From: Pseudomonadota bacterium | GTDB lineage: Bacteria; Desulfobacterota; Desulfarculia; Desulfarculales; Desulfarculaceae | Length of the DNA: 64,000 nt | NCBI GenBank assembly: GCA_018902755.1 | Contig: JAHIQI010000050.1 | Location: 1-64,000, forward strand | Direction of reading: 5' to 3' | Shown here: piece after piece, positions 26,901 to 34,356 of the stretch | Numbering within the stretch: position 1 is the first letter of the stretch | How the letters are laid out: each line of letters starts with the position of its first letter | The notes under the pieces: generated by a model | What the model was told of the DNA's origin: nothing | Seen by the model: only the letters and a program-made list of their open reading frames with translations | Databases searched by the model: none | Program-made: the position numbers and the translations under genes

Positions 26901-27237
26901 CCTTGATCTCCTCGGGCACGATGACCCCGCCGCCCCCGCCGAAGACCATGATGTCCGGGCGGCCGTTTTCCTTTAGCAGGTCCACCATGTATTTGAAGAA
27001 CTCGACGTGACCGCCCTGGTAGCAGGAGGCGCACACCGCCTGCACGTCCTCGGCGATGGCCGCCTTGACGATTTCGTGGACCCCTCGGTTATGGGCCAGG
27101 TGGATAACCTCCACCCCGGTGGCCTGGAGAATGCGTCTTATGATGTTGATGGCCGCGTCGTGGCCGTCGAAAAGGCTGGCCGCGGTTATGGCCCGCACGG
27201 GGTTCTGGGGAGAATAGGGACGCGTCTCCATAGCCAT
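23959..27237 (-). CDS. icmF: Fused isobutyryl-CoA mutase (IcmF)
   Basis: A 1092-residue coenzyme-B12 enzyme with the IcmF domain order. Residues 10-150 form the cobalamin-binding domain (SLFDGHDAAI, the His being the lower axial ligand). Residues about 190-420 form the MeaI-type G-protein chaperone with P-loop GITGTGGAGKSSLTDE and the NKFERRGSEDAL base-recognition segment. The remainder is the mutase barrel (NTSVSMTINGPAPIMLAFFF, DIQRYFIDKDVRNFYSVSIS, GRSLHSQEIQFNDIRTTLQA). It interconverts isobutyryl-CoA and butyryl-CoA, and some members use other acyl-CoAs. The TetR gene just upstream and a palindromic operator suggest substrate-induced control. Length and motifs are complete. Confidence 0.95.
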   Translation of the reverse strand: MAMETRPYSPQNPVRAITAASLFDGHDAAINIIRRILQATGVEVIHLAHNRGVHEIVKAAIAEDVQAVCASCYQGGHVEFFKYMVDLLKENGRPDIMVFGGGGGVIVPEEIKELTDYGVTRIYSPADGQRMGLQGIINDMVRQMDEMAGQDLDTPDLGELNPEHPEVVARTISLVERAALERKGIGEWRDRLAEIQGKRRVPVVGITGTGGAGKSSLTDEILLRYLNDFPERTVAVITVDPTRRKSGGALLGDRIRMNTLDNPRVYMRSLATRGSSMEISRALGDVIKVAQAAGYDLVVVETAGIGQGDAAVVDVVDLSLYVMTSEFGAASQLEKIDMLDFADLVAVNKFERRGSEDALRDVRKQMQRNLNAWNLDPAKMPVYGTIASKFNDDGVTALYLALLAEIKQKTGVEFMSPRKATGVTYSSSRTIIVPPERTRYLAEIAEAVREYHQCTRQQADLVRRVWQMKSTHDAVASSWRGEPGLEGALEKLRAEVYKLEEGYSEETHRLLATWPKLQKDYSGKEYVYTVREREIRVPLTTRSLAGSAIPKVCLPRWQDPAEVYSWMRAENVPGRFPYTAGVFPFKRTDEDPTRMFAGEGDPFRTNRRFKLLSADAKAARLSTAFDSVTLYGWDPDERPDIYGKVGNSGVSICTLEDMKVLYDGFDLVDPNTSVSMTINGPAPIMLAFFFNTAIDQQVAKFYAANRRDPSPEEHRRIKDMVLKNVRGTVQADILKEDQGQNTCIFSVEFALRMMGDIQRYFIDKDVRNFYSVSISGYHIAEAGANPISQLAFTLANGFTYVEYYLARGMNIDDFAPNLSFFFSNGMDPEYTVIGRVARRIWAVAMRELYGADPRSQMLKYHIQTSGRSLHSQEIQFNDIRTTLQALCAIYDNCNSLHTNAYDEAITTPTEESVRRALAIQMIINQEWGLAKNQNPLQGAFIVDDLTNLVEEAVLEEFMRITSRGGVLGAMETGYQRSKIQEESIYYEMLKHSGELPIIGVNTFKNPHADEEGQCAVELARATEEEKQSQLTRLREFQEAHAEQAPAALKRLQKVALDGGNIFAELMDTVRVCSLGQITKALYDVGGKYRRGM

Positions 27238-27260
27238 AATGCTCCCTCTAGATCTGTGCG

Positions 27261-27902
27261 CTAGGTGAGTTCACCCAGCAGGTAGTCGCTCTGAAGCTGG
27301 ATGTATTGCTCCAGGCTGAAGGACGGGGCCAAGGCCCAGCGGCGGAAGCCCCACATGTGGCCCACCACCATGATGTTGTGGGCCACCAGGGTTATCTCCG
27401 GGGGGTGCAGGGGCCGCAGGGAAAAATCGGCCACCCCGCGGGCCAATAGGTCCTTGAACACCCCGGTGATGCGTAGCTCGTGCTCCAACACGAAACGTCG
27501 GCTCTCTGCCGGCAGGCTCTTGGTCTCCTGGTAGATCAGCAGGATGTGGTCGCTCATCTGGTCGCACACCGTGAAGTAGACCCCGATGGCCGCCTCCAGG
27601 TCGCGGGCCCCGTTGATACCGTGCCTTAGGCGCTGCTTGAGGCGCTGTTCCATCTCGCTGTGGATGGCCTGGCACACCAGATAGAGCACGTCCTCCTTGG
27701 AGTTGACGTACTCGTAGAGAGTTCCGATGGAAAAACCCGCCGCCTTGGCGATCTCGCGGGTGGTAGTCTTGTGAAAGCCCTTGGAGATAAACAGTTGCAC
27801 CGACGCGTCCACGATTTGGCGGCGGCGCCGGAAGACCAGATCCGAATCCTTGACCTCGGTATGTATCTTGGGGCCCTGAGACGGGGCCGATGTATCGCCC
27901 AT
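27261..27902 (-). CDS. TetR-family regulator upstream of icmF
   Basis: A 213-residue regulator. The helix-turn-helix is in residues about 28-75 (ASVQLFISKGFHKTTTREIA, AGFSIGTLYEYVNSKEDVLY), and the helical C-terminal half is the ligand and dimer domain. It lies 23 bases upstream of icmF in the same transcript, and a TGAGCG/CGCTCA palindrome overlaps the start of that transcript, so autoregulation and control of icmF by an acyl-CoA-type ligand is likely. The ligand is inference from context. Confidence 0.9.
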   Translation of the reverse strand: MGDTSAPSQGPKIHTEVKDSDLVFRRRRQIVDASVQLFISKGFHKTTTREIAKAAGFSIGTLYEYVNSKEDVLYLVCQAIHSEMEQRLKQRLRHGINGARDLEAAIGVYFTVCDQMSDHILLIYQETKSLPAESRRFVLEHELRITGVFKDLLARGVADFSLRPLHPPEITLVAHNIMVVGHMWGFRRWALAPSFSLEQYIQLQSDYLLGELT

Positions 27903-27977
27903 GCTGCAACCTTTGATTTATGAATTGTGTGTTTGTTCCAAGAAGTAGCCGAGGCGCTGAACTTACCCCCACCCCGA

Positions 27978-27993
27978 CTGAGCGCTCGCTCAG
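27978..27993. promoter_or_regulatory. Palindromic operator for the TetR regulator
   Basis: CTGAGCG-CT-CGCTCAG: 7-base arms and a 2-base centre. It sits just downstream of the proposed -10 of the TetR/icmF promoter, where bound repressor would block transcription. The G-AGCG/CGCT-C arms resemble sites of fatty-acid-responsive TetR proteins. Confidence 0.75.
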
Positions 27994-27997
27994 GTTT

Positions 27998-28027
27998 AAT
28001 ATCACCCGATCCCAAACCTTGTGTCAA
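27998..28027 (-). promoter_or_regulatory. Promoter of the TetR-icmF transcript
   Basis: On the minus strand TTGACA (28027-28022), an 18-base spacer and GATATT (28003-27998). The -35 is perfect and the -10 matches at 4 of 6. The operator begins four bases after it. Confidence 0.65.
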
Positions 28028-28366
28028 GAATTATTTAACGGTTAATTTTCCGATGATGTTTACCTGGTTCCTTGTAGCCCAAAAATGATGACATTCTGAC
28101 ATAACATGCCTGATTAACTATTTTTTATGACTGCCGGTCGCTTTTGCAGATCAAGCGCACAATCCGTCTCCTGTCCATCTTGGGCGCCTTCTCGCCAGTA
28201 TTGCTTAACACCACGCCCCGCCAAGGCCACTCGCTCCACTCTCTCCCAGTGTCCTCTCGGCCGCGCCTGCGGCCGCCTGACCGCTCCCCGCCCCCCGTCC
28301 TTGCCCCTTGCGCGTCCGGCAGGGGACATTTACACTTGGGCAACTGATTCTCATCAAGGAGCCTTC
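28028..28366. other. Leader region of ahbD
   Basis: About 340 bases between the divergent TetR promoter and the ahbD start codon. Bases 28030-28130 are AT-rich and likely hold the ahbD promoter, but no clear -35/-10 pair was settled. The part from 28130 is C-rich and open in one frame to ahbD; it does not look like protein. A strong AAGGAG at 28356-28361 fixes the start at 28367. Confidence 0.4.
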
Positions 28367-29494
28367 ATGCCTCACCCCCACGCCAAGGGCCACCCAGGAG
28401 GCCACCCCGGCGGCCATCCCACGGCGGCATCTCCCGACGGCACCCCTACCCTCAGGCTGGTCGCCTGGGAAGCCACCCGCCGCTGCAACCTGTCTTGTGT
28501 GCACTGCCGGGCCGGAGCCGAGAACGAGAATTATCCCGACGAACTGAGCACCGCCGAGGGTGAGGCCTTTCTGCGCGACCTGGCCACCATGGGCAAGCCG
28601 GTGGTGATCATGACCGGCGGCGAGCCCCTGTTGCGCGAGGACATCCTGCACCTGGCCCGCTACGGCCACGAGTTGGGCCTGCGCATGGTCATGGGGACCA
28701 ACGGCACCCTGCTCACCCCGGAAAAGGCCCGCGAGCTGAAAGAGGCGGGCATCCAGCGCTTGAGCATCAGCATCGACGGCCCGGACGCGGCCAGCCACGA
28801 CCAGTTTCGCGGCCAGGCGGGGGCCTATGACGGCTCCTTGGAGGGCATGAAGGCGGCCACGGCGGCGGGCCTGGAGTTCCAGATAAACACCACCGTGACT
28901 AGGGGCAACCTGCCCATGGTGCCCCAAATCCAGGAGACCGCAGTGGAACTGGGCGCGGTGGCCCACCACATTTTCCTGCTGGTGCCCACCGGCCGAGGCC
29001 GGGCGCTCACCGAAGAGATCATCACCGCCCAGGAATACGAGGACGTGCTGCACTGGTTCTGCGACAAGCGGGGACAGGTGCCCCTGGAGCTGAAGGCCAC
29101 CTGCGCGCCCCATTACTTCCGCATCATCCGCCAGCGGGCCAAGGAGACCGGCGAAAAGCTCACCTTTGAAACCCACGGCCTGGACGCGGTGACCAAGGGC
29201 TGCCTTGGCGGCCAGGGCTTCGCCTTTGTCAGTCACGTGGGCCAGGTGCAGCCCTGCGGCTATTTGGAGCTGAGCGCAGGCAACATCCGCGAGCAGCCTT
29301 TCAGCGTGGTCTGGCGTGACTCCCTGCTTTTCAAGGAGCTGCGCGACCCGGACCTCTTGAAGGGCAAATGCGGCCTGTGCGAATACCGGCGGGTGTGCGG
29401 CGGCTGCCGAGCCAGGGCCTACGAGGTCAGCGGCGACCATCTGGCCGAGGAGCCGCTGTGCCTGTACCAACCGGCCAAGGTGGGGCAAGGCTAA
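28367..29494 (+). CDS. ahbD: Radical SAM/SPASM haem synthase AhbD
   Basis: A 375-residue enzyme that decarboxylates the two propionates of iron-coproporphyrin III to give haem in the siroheme-dependent pathway. A His/Gly-rich N terminus is followed by the radical SAM cluster motif CNLSCVHC (residues 40-47), GGEPLLREDIL and SISIDGPDAASHDQFRG. The C-terminal SPASM part has CLGG, CGYLELSAGNIREQ, KCGLCEYRRVCGGC and a last Cys near the end for the auxiliary cluster. ATG 28367 has AAGGAG upstream. A siroheme decarboxylase-type subunit follows two genes later, which supports the assignment. Confidence 0.9.
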   Translation: MPHPHAKGHPGGHPGGHPTAASPDGTPTLRLVAWEATRRCNLSCVHCRAGAENENYPDELSTAEGEAFLRDLATMGKPVVIMTGGEPLLREDILHLARYGHELGLRMVMGTNGTLLTPEKARELKEAGIQRLSISIDGPDAASHDQFRGQAGAYDGSLEGMKAATAAGLEFQINTTVTRGNLPMVPQIQETAVELGAVAHHIFLLVPTGRGRALTEEIITAQEYEDVLHWFCDKRGQVPLELKATCAPHYFRIIRQRAKETGEKLTFETHGLDAVTKGCLGGQGFAFVSHVGQVQPCGYLELSAGNIREQPFSVVWRDSLLFKELRDPDLLKGKCGLCEYRRVCGGCRARAYEVSGDHLAEEPLCLYQPAKVGQG

Positions 29495-29495
29495 G

Positions 29496-29780
29496 ATGAG
29501 AAAGCGGCGGGGCAAAGCTTGGGCCACGGGCCTGCTGCTTGCCCTGCTGCTCTGCTCCCTGGCTGCCTGGGCCCAAACCAGCGCTCCGGCCAAAGACGCC
29601 CAGCCCCAGACGGTGCGGGTCGCCCAGACCGAAACTGTCTATCATGGCAATGTGCGCTCCAAGAAGTTTCACCGTCCGAGTTGCCGCTATTATGACTGCA
29701 AGAACTGCACGGCGCGCTTCACCAGCCGGGAACAGGCCATCCAAGCGGGCTACGTTCCCTGCAAGGTGTGCAAGCCGTAA
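29496..29780 (+). CDS. Small secreted cysteine-rich protein, Ada-type metal-binding motif
   Basis: A 94-residue protein with a signal peptide (GLLLALLLCSLAAWAQ) and a short linker, then a compact C-terminal domain: KKFHRPSCRYYDCKNCTARF, SREQAIQAGYVPCKVCKP. The four or five Cys resemble the zinc-binding N-terminal fold of Ada and related surface proteins. It starts two bases after the ahbD stop, so it is co-transcribed with a haem biosynthesis gene. A role in periplasmic metal or haem handling is a guess from context. Confidence 0.75.
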   Translation: MRKRRGKAWATGLLLALLLCSLAAWAQTSAPAKDAQPQTVRVAQTETVYHGNVRSKKFHRPSCRYYDCKNCTARFTSREQAIQAGYVPCKVCKP

Positions 29781-29796
29781 ACCATGGGGGGCAAAG

Positions 29797-30180
29797 ATGA
29801 TCGTTAGGCGAAGCGTCCTGGGAGGTTTGGCCCTGTTGCTGCTGCTGGCCCTGGCCGCACCGGTCCAAGCGGGCGCGGCTCACATCCATTTTCTGGTCAC
29901 CCCGGCCACCCCGGCCACCGGACTGAGCGACTTGCAGGCGGTGGAGGGCTTCCGCAACTCCCTAGCCGAGCTGGCTGGCGGCTACACCGAGTGGGGCCCC
30001 AGCCAGGGAGCCTCCCGCGAGGGCGGCAAGCTTAAGCGCCAGACCAACTTCTCTTATCTGGTGGCCGCGGACCGCGACCTTACCGCCGACCTGGTCAAGC
30101 TGATCCAAAAGTACTTCACGGCCCCTCGGCCCTTTGTGCTGCACTGGACCGGCACGGCTTCAATCCCTCTGGGCAAGTGA
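29797..30180 (+). CDS. Small secreted protein of unknown function
   Basis: A 127-residue protein with a signal peptide (MIVRRSVLGGLALLLLLALA, cleavage near VQAGA). The mature part is a mixed alpha/beta sequence without cysteines or a recognised family (GFRNSLAELAGGYTEWGPSQ, DLTADLVKLIQKYFTAPRPF). ATG 29797 follows GGGGGG. Its stop overlaps a GTG start for the next gene. It lies between two haem-pathway genes; whether it belongs to that pathway is unknown. Confidence 0.7.
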   Translation: MIVRRSVLGGLALLLLLALAAPVQAGAAHIHFLVTPATPATGLSDLQAVEGFRNSLAELAGGYTEWGPSQGASREGGKLKRQTNFSYLVAADRDLTADLVKLIQKYFTAPRPFVLHWTGTASIPLGK

Positions 30181-30185
30181 GAGAC

Positions 30186-30641
30186 ATGAGCAACCTGGAC
30201 GCCACGGACAAGGCCATTCTAAGGGCGGTGCAATCAAAGCTGCCCATCCACGCCACCCCCTTTGCCAAGCTGGGCGAGGAATTGGGCCTGAGCGAAGAGG
30301 AAGTGCTTGAACGTCTCAAGGCCATGAAGCAGAGCGGGGTGATACGGCGCATCGGGGGCAACTTCACCTCCACCGCCCTGGGCTTTTCCTCCACCCTGTG
30401 CGCCGCCCAGGTGCCGGAGGAGAAGTTCGACGAGTTCGTGGCCGCGGTGAACGCCTATCACGGCGTCACCCATAACTACCGCCGCCAGCACCGCTACAAC
30501 GTGTGGTTCACCTTTATCGCCGAGTCCATGGAGCAGATAGAGGAGAACCTGGCCCAGATCGCCCAGAGCACCGGAGTGCAGGACATCTGCTCCATGCCCG
30601 CTGTTGAGATGTACAAGATAAAGGTGGACTTCCCAGTCTAA
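30186..30641 (+). CDS. Siroheme decarboxylase subunit (AhbA/AhbB, Lrp/AsnC fold)
   Basis: About 151 residues with an AsnC/Lrp-type N-terminal helix-turn-helix (ATDKAILRAVQSKLPIHATP, GLSEEEVLERLKAMKQSGVI) and an RRIGGNF segment followed by a C-terminal ligand domain (THNYRRQHRYNVWFTFIAES). This is the AhbA/AhbB family, which decarboxylates siroheme to didecarboxysiroheme ahead of AhbC and AhbD. Normally two related subunits act together; only one is here. A GTG at 30177 overlapping the previous stop is an alternative start. A transcription regulator of the same fold is less likely given ahbD nearby. Confidence 0.82.
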   Translation: MSNLDATDKAILRAVQSKLPIHATPFAKLGEELGLSEEEVLERLKAMKQSGVIRRIGGNFTSTALGFSSTLCAAQVPEEKFDEFVAAVNAYHGVTHNYRRQHRYNVWFTFIAESMEQIEENLAQIAQSTGVQDICSMPAVEMYKIKVDFPV

Positions 30642-30769
30642 CTCCCGGCACAGCCAGCCGGTGGCAGGCAAGGCTACCGGTGAGCGACAGCCGGAGCTGT
30701 AGATTGGCCTACAGCGAGGCTGGAGCGATGCCGGCAACGCAGGATGCCGCCGTCTGGCGAAGCAGGACG

Positions 30770-31186
30770 CTAGCCTAGAGCTTTTTTGCCGAAGCCTTCT
30801 AGGGCCTTCAGCGCCTGGCGCGCCTCGTTGCGGCGTTTGCTGGCCAACGCCTCGGCCTTGTGCTTGAGGAACACGAAAATGTCTTGTTTGGCCGCGTCGT
30901 CCAAAAGGTCCATCAGCGAAGCGAACTCCCGGGCCGCCTCCAGGCGGGTGCGGGCCTCGGCGGGAAGTTCGTCGCCCCACACCACCTGCTCGGGGCTCAG
31001 GCCGCAGGCCGCCCCCACCTGCTCCAGCACCTTGTCGTGGGCCAAGCGCTTGCCGGTCTCGTAGCGGTTGTACTGGGCCTGGCTAAGGCCCAGCAGATCG
31101 GCGAACTCCTTTTGGGTCCGCCCTCCCCGCAGTTCCTTGAGCCGACGGCCCACCCAGGCCGCTATCAGGGTGTGTGAATCGCGCAA
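30770..31186 (-). CDS. XRE-family helix-turn-helix protein
   Basis: A 138-residue protein. The Cro/CI-type HTH covers residues about 12-70 (RTQKEFADLLGLSQAQYNRY, ETGKRLAHDKVLEQVGAACG). The helical C-terminal half (FASLMDLLDDAAKQDIFVFL) is unassigned and may dimerise. The start is a TTG with AAGGA seven bases upstream. It converges with the ahb operon and sits upstream of nothing obviously regulated; the target is unknown. Confidence 0.82.
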   Translation of the reverse strand: MRDSHTLIAAWVGRRLKELRGGRTQKEFADLLGLSQAQYNRYETGKRLAHDKVLEQVGAACGLSPEQVVWGDELPAEARTRLEAAREFASLMDLLDDAAKQDIFVFLKHKAEALASKRRNEARQALKALEGFGKKALG

Positions 31187-31246
31187 CTGCTCAGTCCTTT
31201 TGAGTTAGGCCAAGGCTATACCACCCCCCGGCCCCGCGTCCACCCC

Positions 31247-31966
31247 CTACTTGAGCTGGGCCACCCGCATCAGGTCCTTGAGCCGTGCGCCGCCCACCGC
31301 CTCCAAACGGGCCAGCATGCGCTGGAAGATCATGGCGGTGATAAGCGCGTCGCCCAGGGCGGTGTGGCGCTCTGGCGCGGCGATGCCGAAGCGCTGGGCC
31401 AGGGCTTCCAGGCGGCAGGCCTTCTGGTGGCGGCTGATGCCGTAGGGGTCCGATGCCAGCACCACCGCCTGGCACATGAGCACCGTGTCCAGCACCAGGT
31501 TTTGCAGGGGAAAACCGTAGCGCCCGCGCATCACCCGGTTGATGAAGTGCAGATCGAACTTGGCATAGTGGGCCACCAGGATGTCGCGGCCCAGGAAGCC
31601 CAGGAACTCCTCGAACACCTGGGCTCCGTGGCGGGCCGAGGCGATCTTGTCCGGGGTGATGCCGTGCACCTTCACCGCCACCGCCGGGATGTCGCGGCCG
31701 GGGTTGACCAACTCGCTGAAGGCCTCGCCCAGGCGCACCCGGCCCTGAACCAGGCGCACCGCGCCCACGCTGACCACCCGGTCCTGTTCCGGGTCCATTC
31801 CTGTGGTCTCCGTGTCCAGAACCACGAAACGGCATTCATTGATGGGCGTGGCGGGGTCCAGGCCCTCCAGGGCCTCCAGGTTGGCCAGGGCGTGGGGGTT
31901 CAGGTCGCGCCTCTTGAGCCGCCGCCTGAGGAGCAGGTTGGCCAGCTTGGCCTTGACCAGGCTCAC
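31247..31966 (-). CDS. DnaQ-family 3'-5' exonuclease
   Basis: A 239-residue DEDDh exonuclease. Exo I is VVLDTETTGMDP, exo II is ILVAHYAKFDLHFI, and exo III is RHTALGDALITAMIF, containing the His general base and the final Asp. An N-terminal extension of about 40 residues precedes the domain. It resembles the proofreading-type epsilon subunits and stand-alone PolC-like exonucleases. It is followed by the XRE gene 60 bases downstream and preceded by the Pmp3 peptide gene, and may form one transcript with them. Confidence 0.9.
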   Translation of the reverse strand: MSLVKAKLANLLLRRRLKRRDLNPHALANLEALEGLDPATPINECRFVVLDTETTGMDPEQDRVVSVGAVRLVQGRVRLGEAFSELVNPGRDIPAVAVKVHGITPDKIASARHGAQVFEEFLGFLGRDILVAHYAKFDLHFINRVMRGRYGFPLQNLVLDTVLMCQAVVLASDPYGISRHQKACRLEALAQRFGIAAPERHTALGDALITAMIFQRMLARLEAVGGARLKDLMRVAQLK

Positions 31967-31997
31967 CGACGGGCCTCCCGCAACTGAGCACCCAGGG

Positions 31998-32204
31998 CTA
32001 GCTGGTCTTGGCCACCACCCAGATGGCGTGCACCAGGCCGGGGATGTAGCCCAGCAGGGTAAGGAGGATGTTGAGCCAGAACCGGCCGCCCAGACCGGCG
32101 GACAGGGCCACGGCCAGGGGAGGCAAAAGAATGGCCAGCAGGATCATCAAAAAGTTGGCGCTGGTGGGGCGGGGCTCCCGTGGTTCCATATAATCGACGC
32201 TCAT
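31998..32204 (-). CDS. Pmp3/YqaE-family small membrane protein
   Basis: A 68-residue protein with two membrane helices in the Pmp3 arrangement: LMILLAILLPPLAVALSAGL, then FWLNILLTLLGYIPGLVHAI. The LPPLAV and GYIPGxxHA segments are the family signature. Relatives affect membrane potential or salt tolerance, but the bacterial role is unclear. Lies about 30 bases upstream of the exonuclease gene in the same direction. Confidence 0.88.
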   Translation of the reverse strand: MSVDYMEPREPRPTSANFLMILLAILLPPLAVALSAGLGGRFWLNILLTLLGYIPGLVHAIWVVAKTS

Positions 32205-32277
32205 GGCGTTTCCTCCTTGGGTTAAGCTGCGGTCGCTGGTTAATAGAATAGCTCATTTCGCGCCTTAAGTAAGGGGG

Positions 32278-34221
32278 CTAAGTTATCAGCCTGGTCTGAT
32301 ACCGCTGCTCCAACAAACTCTGCAACTCGTTGACCACCTTGAAACTCTCTCTTAGCATCTTGCGCTGGAAGTTGTTCAGGCTCTCCGGGTCCACGAAGTT
32401 GTCCGGGGTGCGGCCCTCGGCCCGGGCCTCCAAATGGCGGCTGATGCGCAGCAGGGTGATGAAACTGAAGGCTTCCACCAGGTCGGCGGCCAGCTCTTTC
32501 TTGAGCAGGCCCTGAGTCTCTATGGCCGCCAAACGCTCCAGGGTGTTGGTGGTGTCGATGCCCAACTCCAGGGCCATTACCCTCGCCCCGTCCACAATGG
32601 GAGTGAGGCCCGACAGTTTGAGGTTGAGCTTGTTGGCGTGCTCGCCGCCCTTTTCCACCACGAACTGCCGGAGAAAGCCCAGGGGCGGACGGTTGTAAAG
32701 GGCATTGGCGGCCATGTAGCGCAGGAACAGGCGGTTATCCTCCATGGCCTGCTTTAGGCGCAGGCGCAGGGTGTCCAGATAGTCGGCCTCGGCGTATATC
32801 TCGCGGAAGTCGAAGAAAATGCTGCCCAGGCGCAGGGTCACCGGCTTGGGGTCCTGCACCCAGCGCACAAAGGTCTGGTGCCAATCCGCCTCGCTCTGAC
32901 ACCAGTCAGGATTGGAGGCCATCACCCCACCGGTACAGCGGGGGAACCCGCAGCGCACCAGGCCCTCCACCACCCGCTCGCTGAAGCCCAGGAACCAGCC
33001 CTTGACCCGCTCCGAAGATGCCTCGGGCACGTTGGCGAAGATCAGGGCGTTGTCCTGGTCGGTGCGCAGGGTTTGCTCGCGGCGACCCTCGCTGCCCAGG
33101 GCCATCCAGCCGTAGGGCACCGGCGGGCGCCCCTCGCCGCCGTGCTCCATGTCCTCCTCGGTAAGCGCGATGAGCTTGGTGGTCACCCGGTCGTTGAACT
33201 CGGTGACCAGGGCCAGCATCTCCCGAGCCGAGCCGCCCATCCGGAGCAGCAGCTCCACCACCCGGTCGATGCTGGGGTGCAGCCGGACCAACTCGCCCAC
33301 CGAGGCCACCTTGTCGATGGCCCGGACCACCCCCACCGGCGATCCGCCGGTGATGGCCTGCAGGTCGCGGTCGCTCAAGACCCCCACCACCCGGTCGTCC
33401 TGAACCACCACCAAGTGGTGCACCCCGTGGTGGCTCATGGCCAGCAGAGCCTCGAAGGCATAGGCATCGGGGCTGATGGTGTGGGGCGGACAGGACATGA
33501 ACTCGGCCACCGGCTCGTCCAGGCTGCAGGCACGGAGCATCACCCGCACCCGAAAGTCGGTGTCGGTGAGGATGCCCAAGGGGTGGCCACCCGGCTGGGC
33601 CACCACTATGGAGCCCACCTGCTGCTGGGTCATGTTGTGGGCCGCGGCCTTCACCGGCATGGCTGGCAAACAGGTCACCGGCTTGGGGCTCATCAGCTCG
33701 CGCACCCGGCTGCGCACCATGGCCGCGCTCAGGCTCAGGCCCTCCAGCCCGGCGATGGCGGGCAGCTCGCAGGAGACGTGCTCGCGCACCGCCTGGAGGT
33801 TGCGGGCCAGGGACGCGCCGTAGTGGCGCTCCAGGGCGGGATGGGTCTCGCACAGTTCCTTGAAGACCTCGCCGGGCAAGAGGTAGCAGATCAGGTCTTC
33901 CCGGGCGGTGACCCGAAACATGGCCTTGCCGCCTTGCAGCAGGGACAAGCCGCCGAAGGTGTCGCCCTCGCCGCGCTCGTCCACCAACAGCTCGCCGCCG
34001 CCCTCCCCGGCTCCGGGCAGGCCCACCCTGGCCGAGCCGCTCTGGATGAAGTAGAGGAAGCGGGAGGAGGGGCCGCCCTGCTCGATGATCACGGTGTCCC
34101 GAGGGAAGTAGGCCACCTCCATGGCCGACACCGCCCGCTCCAGGTCTTCCGGGGGCAAGGCATCAAAGGGAGCCACCGCCCGGACGAACTCCAGAATCCG
34201 TTGCCAGTGAAATTCTTCCAT
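32278..34221 (-). CDS. cNMP-binding / CBS / DUF294 nucleotidyltransferase-like signalling protein
   Basis: A 647-residue multidomain protein. An N-terminal cyclic nucleotide-binding fold (about residues 15-135, FPRDTVIIEQGGPSSRFLYF, GDTFGGLSLLQGG) is followed by a CBS pair (about 180-310, LMSPKPVTCLP and VGVLSDRDLQAITG), the DUF294 nucleotidyltransferase-like domain (GWMALGSEGRREQTLRTDQD, NALIFAN) and its helical C-terminal partner. The GSEGRREQ-x5-DQDNALI pattern keeps the GlnD-like acidic residues. Such proteins sit in regulation of acetate or organic acid metabolism in some bacteria; the target here is unknown. It is transcribed alone. Confidence 0.9.
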   Translation of the reverse strand: MEEFHWQRILEFVRAVAPFDALPPEDLERAVSAMEVAYFPRDTVIIEQGGPSSRFLYFIQSGSARVGLPGAGEGGGELLVDERGEGDTFGGLSLLQGGKAMFRVTAREDLICYLLPGEVFKELCETHPALERHYGASLARNLQAVREHVSCELPAIAGLEGLSLSAAMVRSRVRELMSPKPVTCLPAMPVKAAAHNMTQQQVGSIVVAQPGGHPLGILTDTDFRVRVMLRACSLDEPVAEFMSCPPHTISPDAYAFEALLAMSHHGVHHLVVVQDDRVVGVLSDRDLQAITGGSPVGVVRAIDKVASVGELVRLHPSIDRVVELLLRMGGSAREMLALVTEFNDRVTTKLIALTEEDMEHGGEGRPPVPYGWMALGSEGRREQTLRTDQDNALIFANVPEASSERVKGWFLGFSERVVEGLVRCGFPRCTGGVMASNPDWCQSEADWHQTFVRWVQDPKPVTLRLGSIFFDFREIYAEADYLDTLRLRLKQAMEDNRLFLRYMAANALYNRPPLGFLRQFVVEKGGEHANKLNLKLSGLTPIVDGARVMALELGIDTTNTLERLAAIETQGLLKKELAADLVEAFSFITLLRISRHLEARAEGRTPDNFVDPESLNNFQRKMLRESFKVVNELQSLLEQRYQTRLIT

Positions 34222-34293
34222 GGCCTGCCTTGTAAGGTGGTGAGCATTGGCACGCCCCTATGTTATGCGAAAACCACCGGGCGTGGGCAAACC

Positions 34294-34324
34294 TAAAAAT
34301 GCCGGAGCCCTGGGGGCCCCGGCA
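34294..34324 (-). terminator. Terminator of the B12 radical SAM gene
   Basis: TGCCGGAGCC (34300-34309) pairs with GGCCCCGGCA (34315-34324) with one wobble. On the minus strand the stem is followed by TTTTT. It ends the transcript of the gene that stops at 34357. Confidence 0.85.
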
Positions 34325-34356
34325 CGGCAATCGATCGTTATTTTAAGCCGTGGCTT

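Noticed and set aside
28340..28366. Possible Fur box before ahbD (around TGATTCTCATCA)
   Set aside because: Only a partial match to the Fur consensus and not palindromic over 19 bases.
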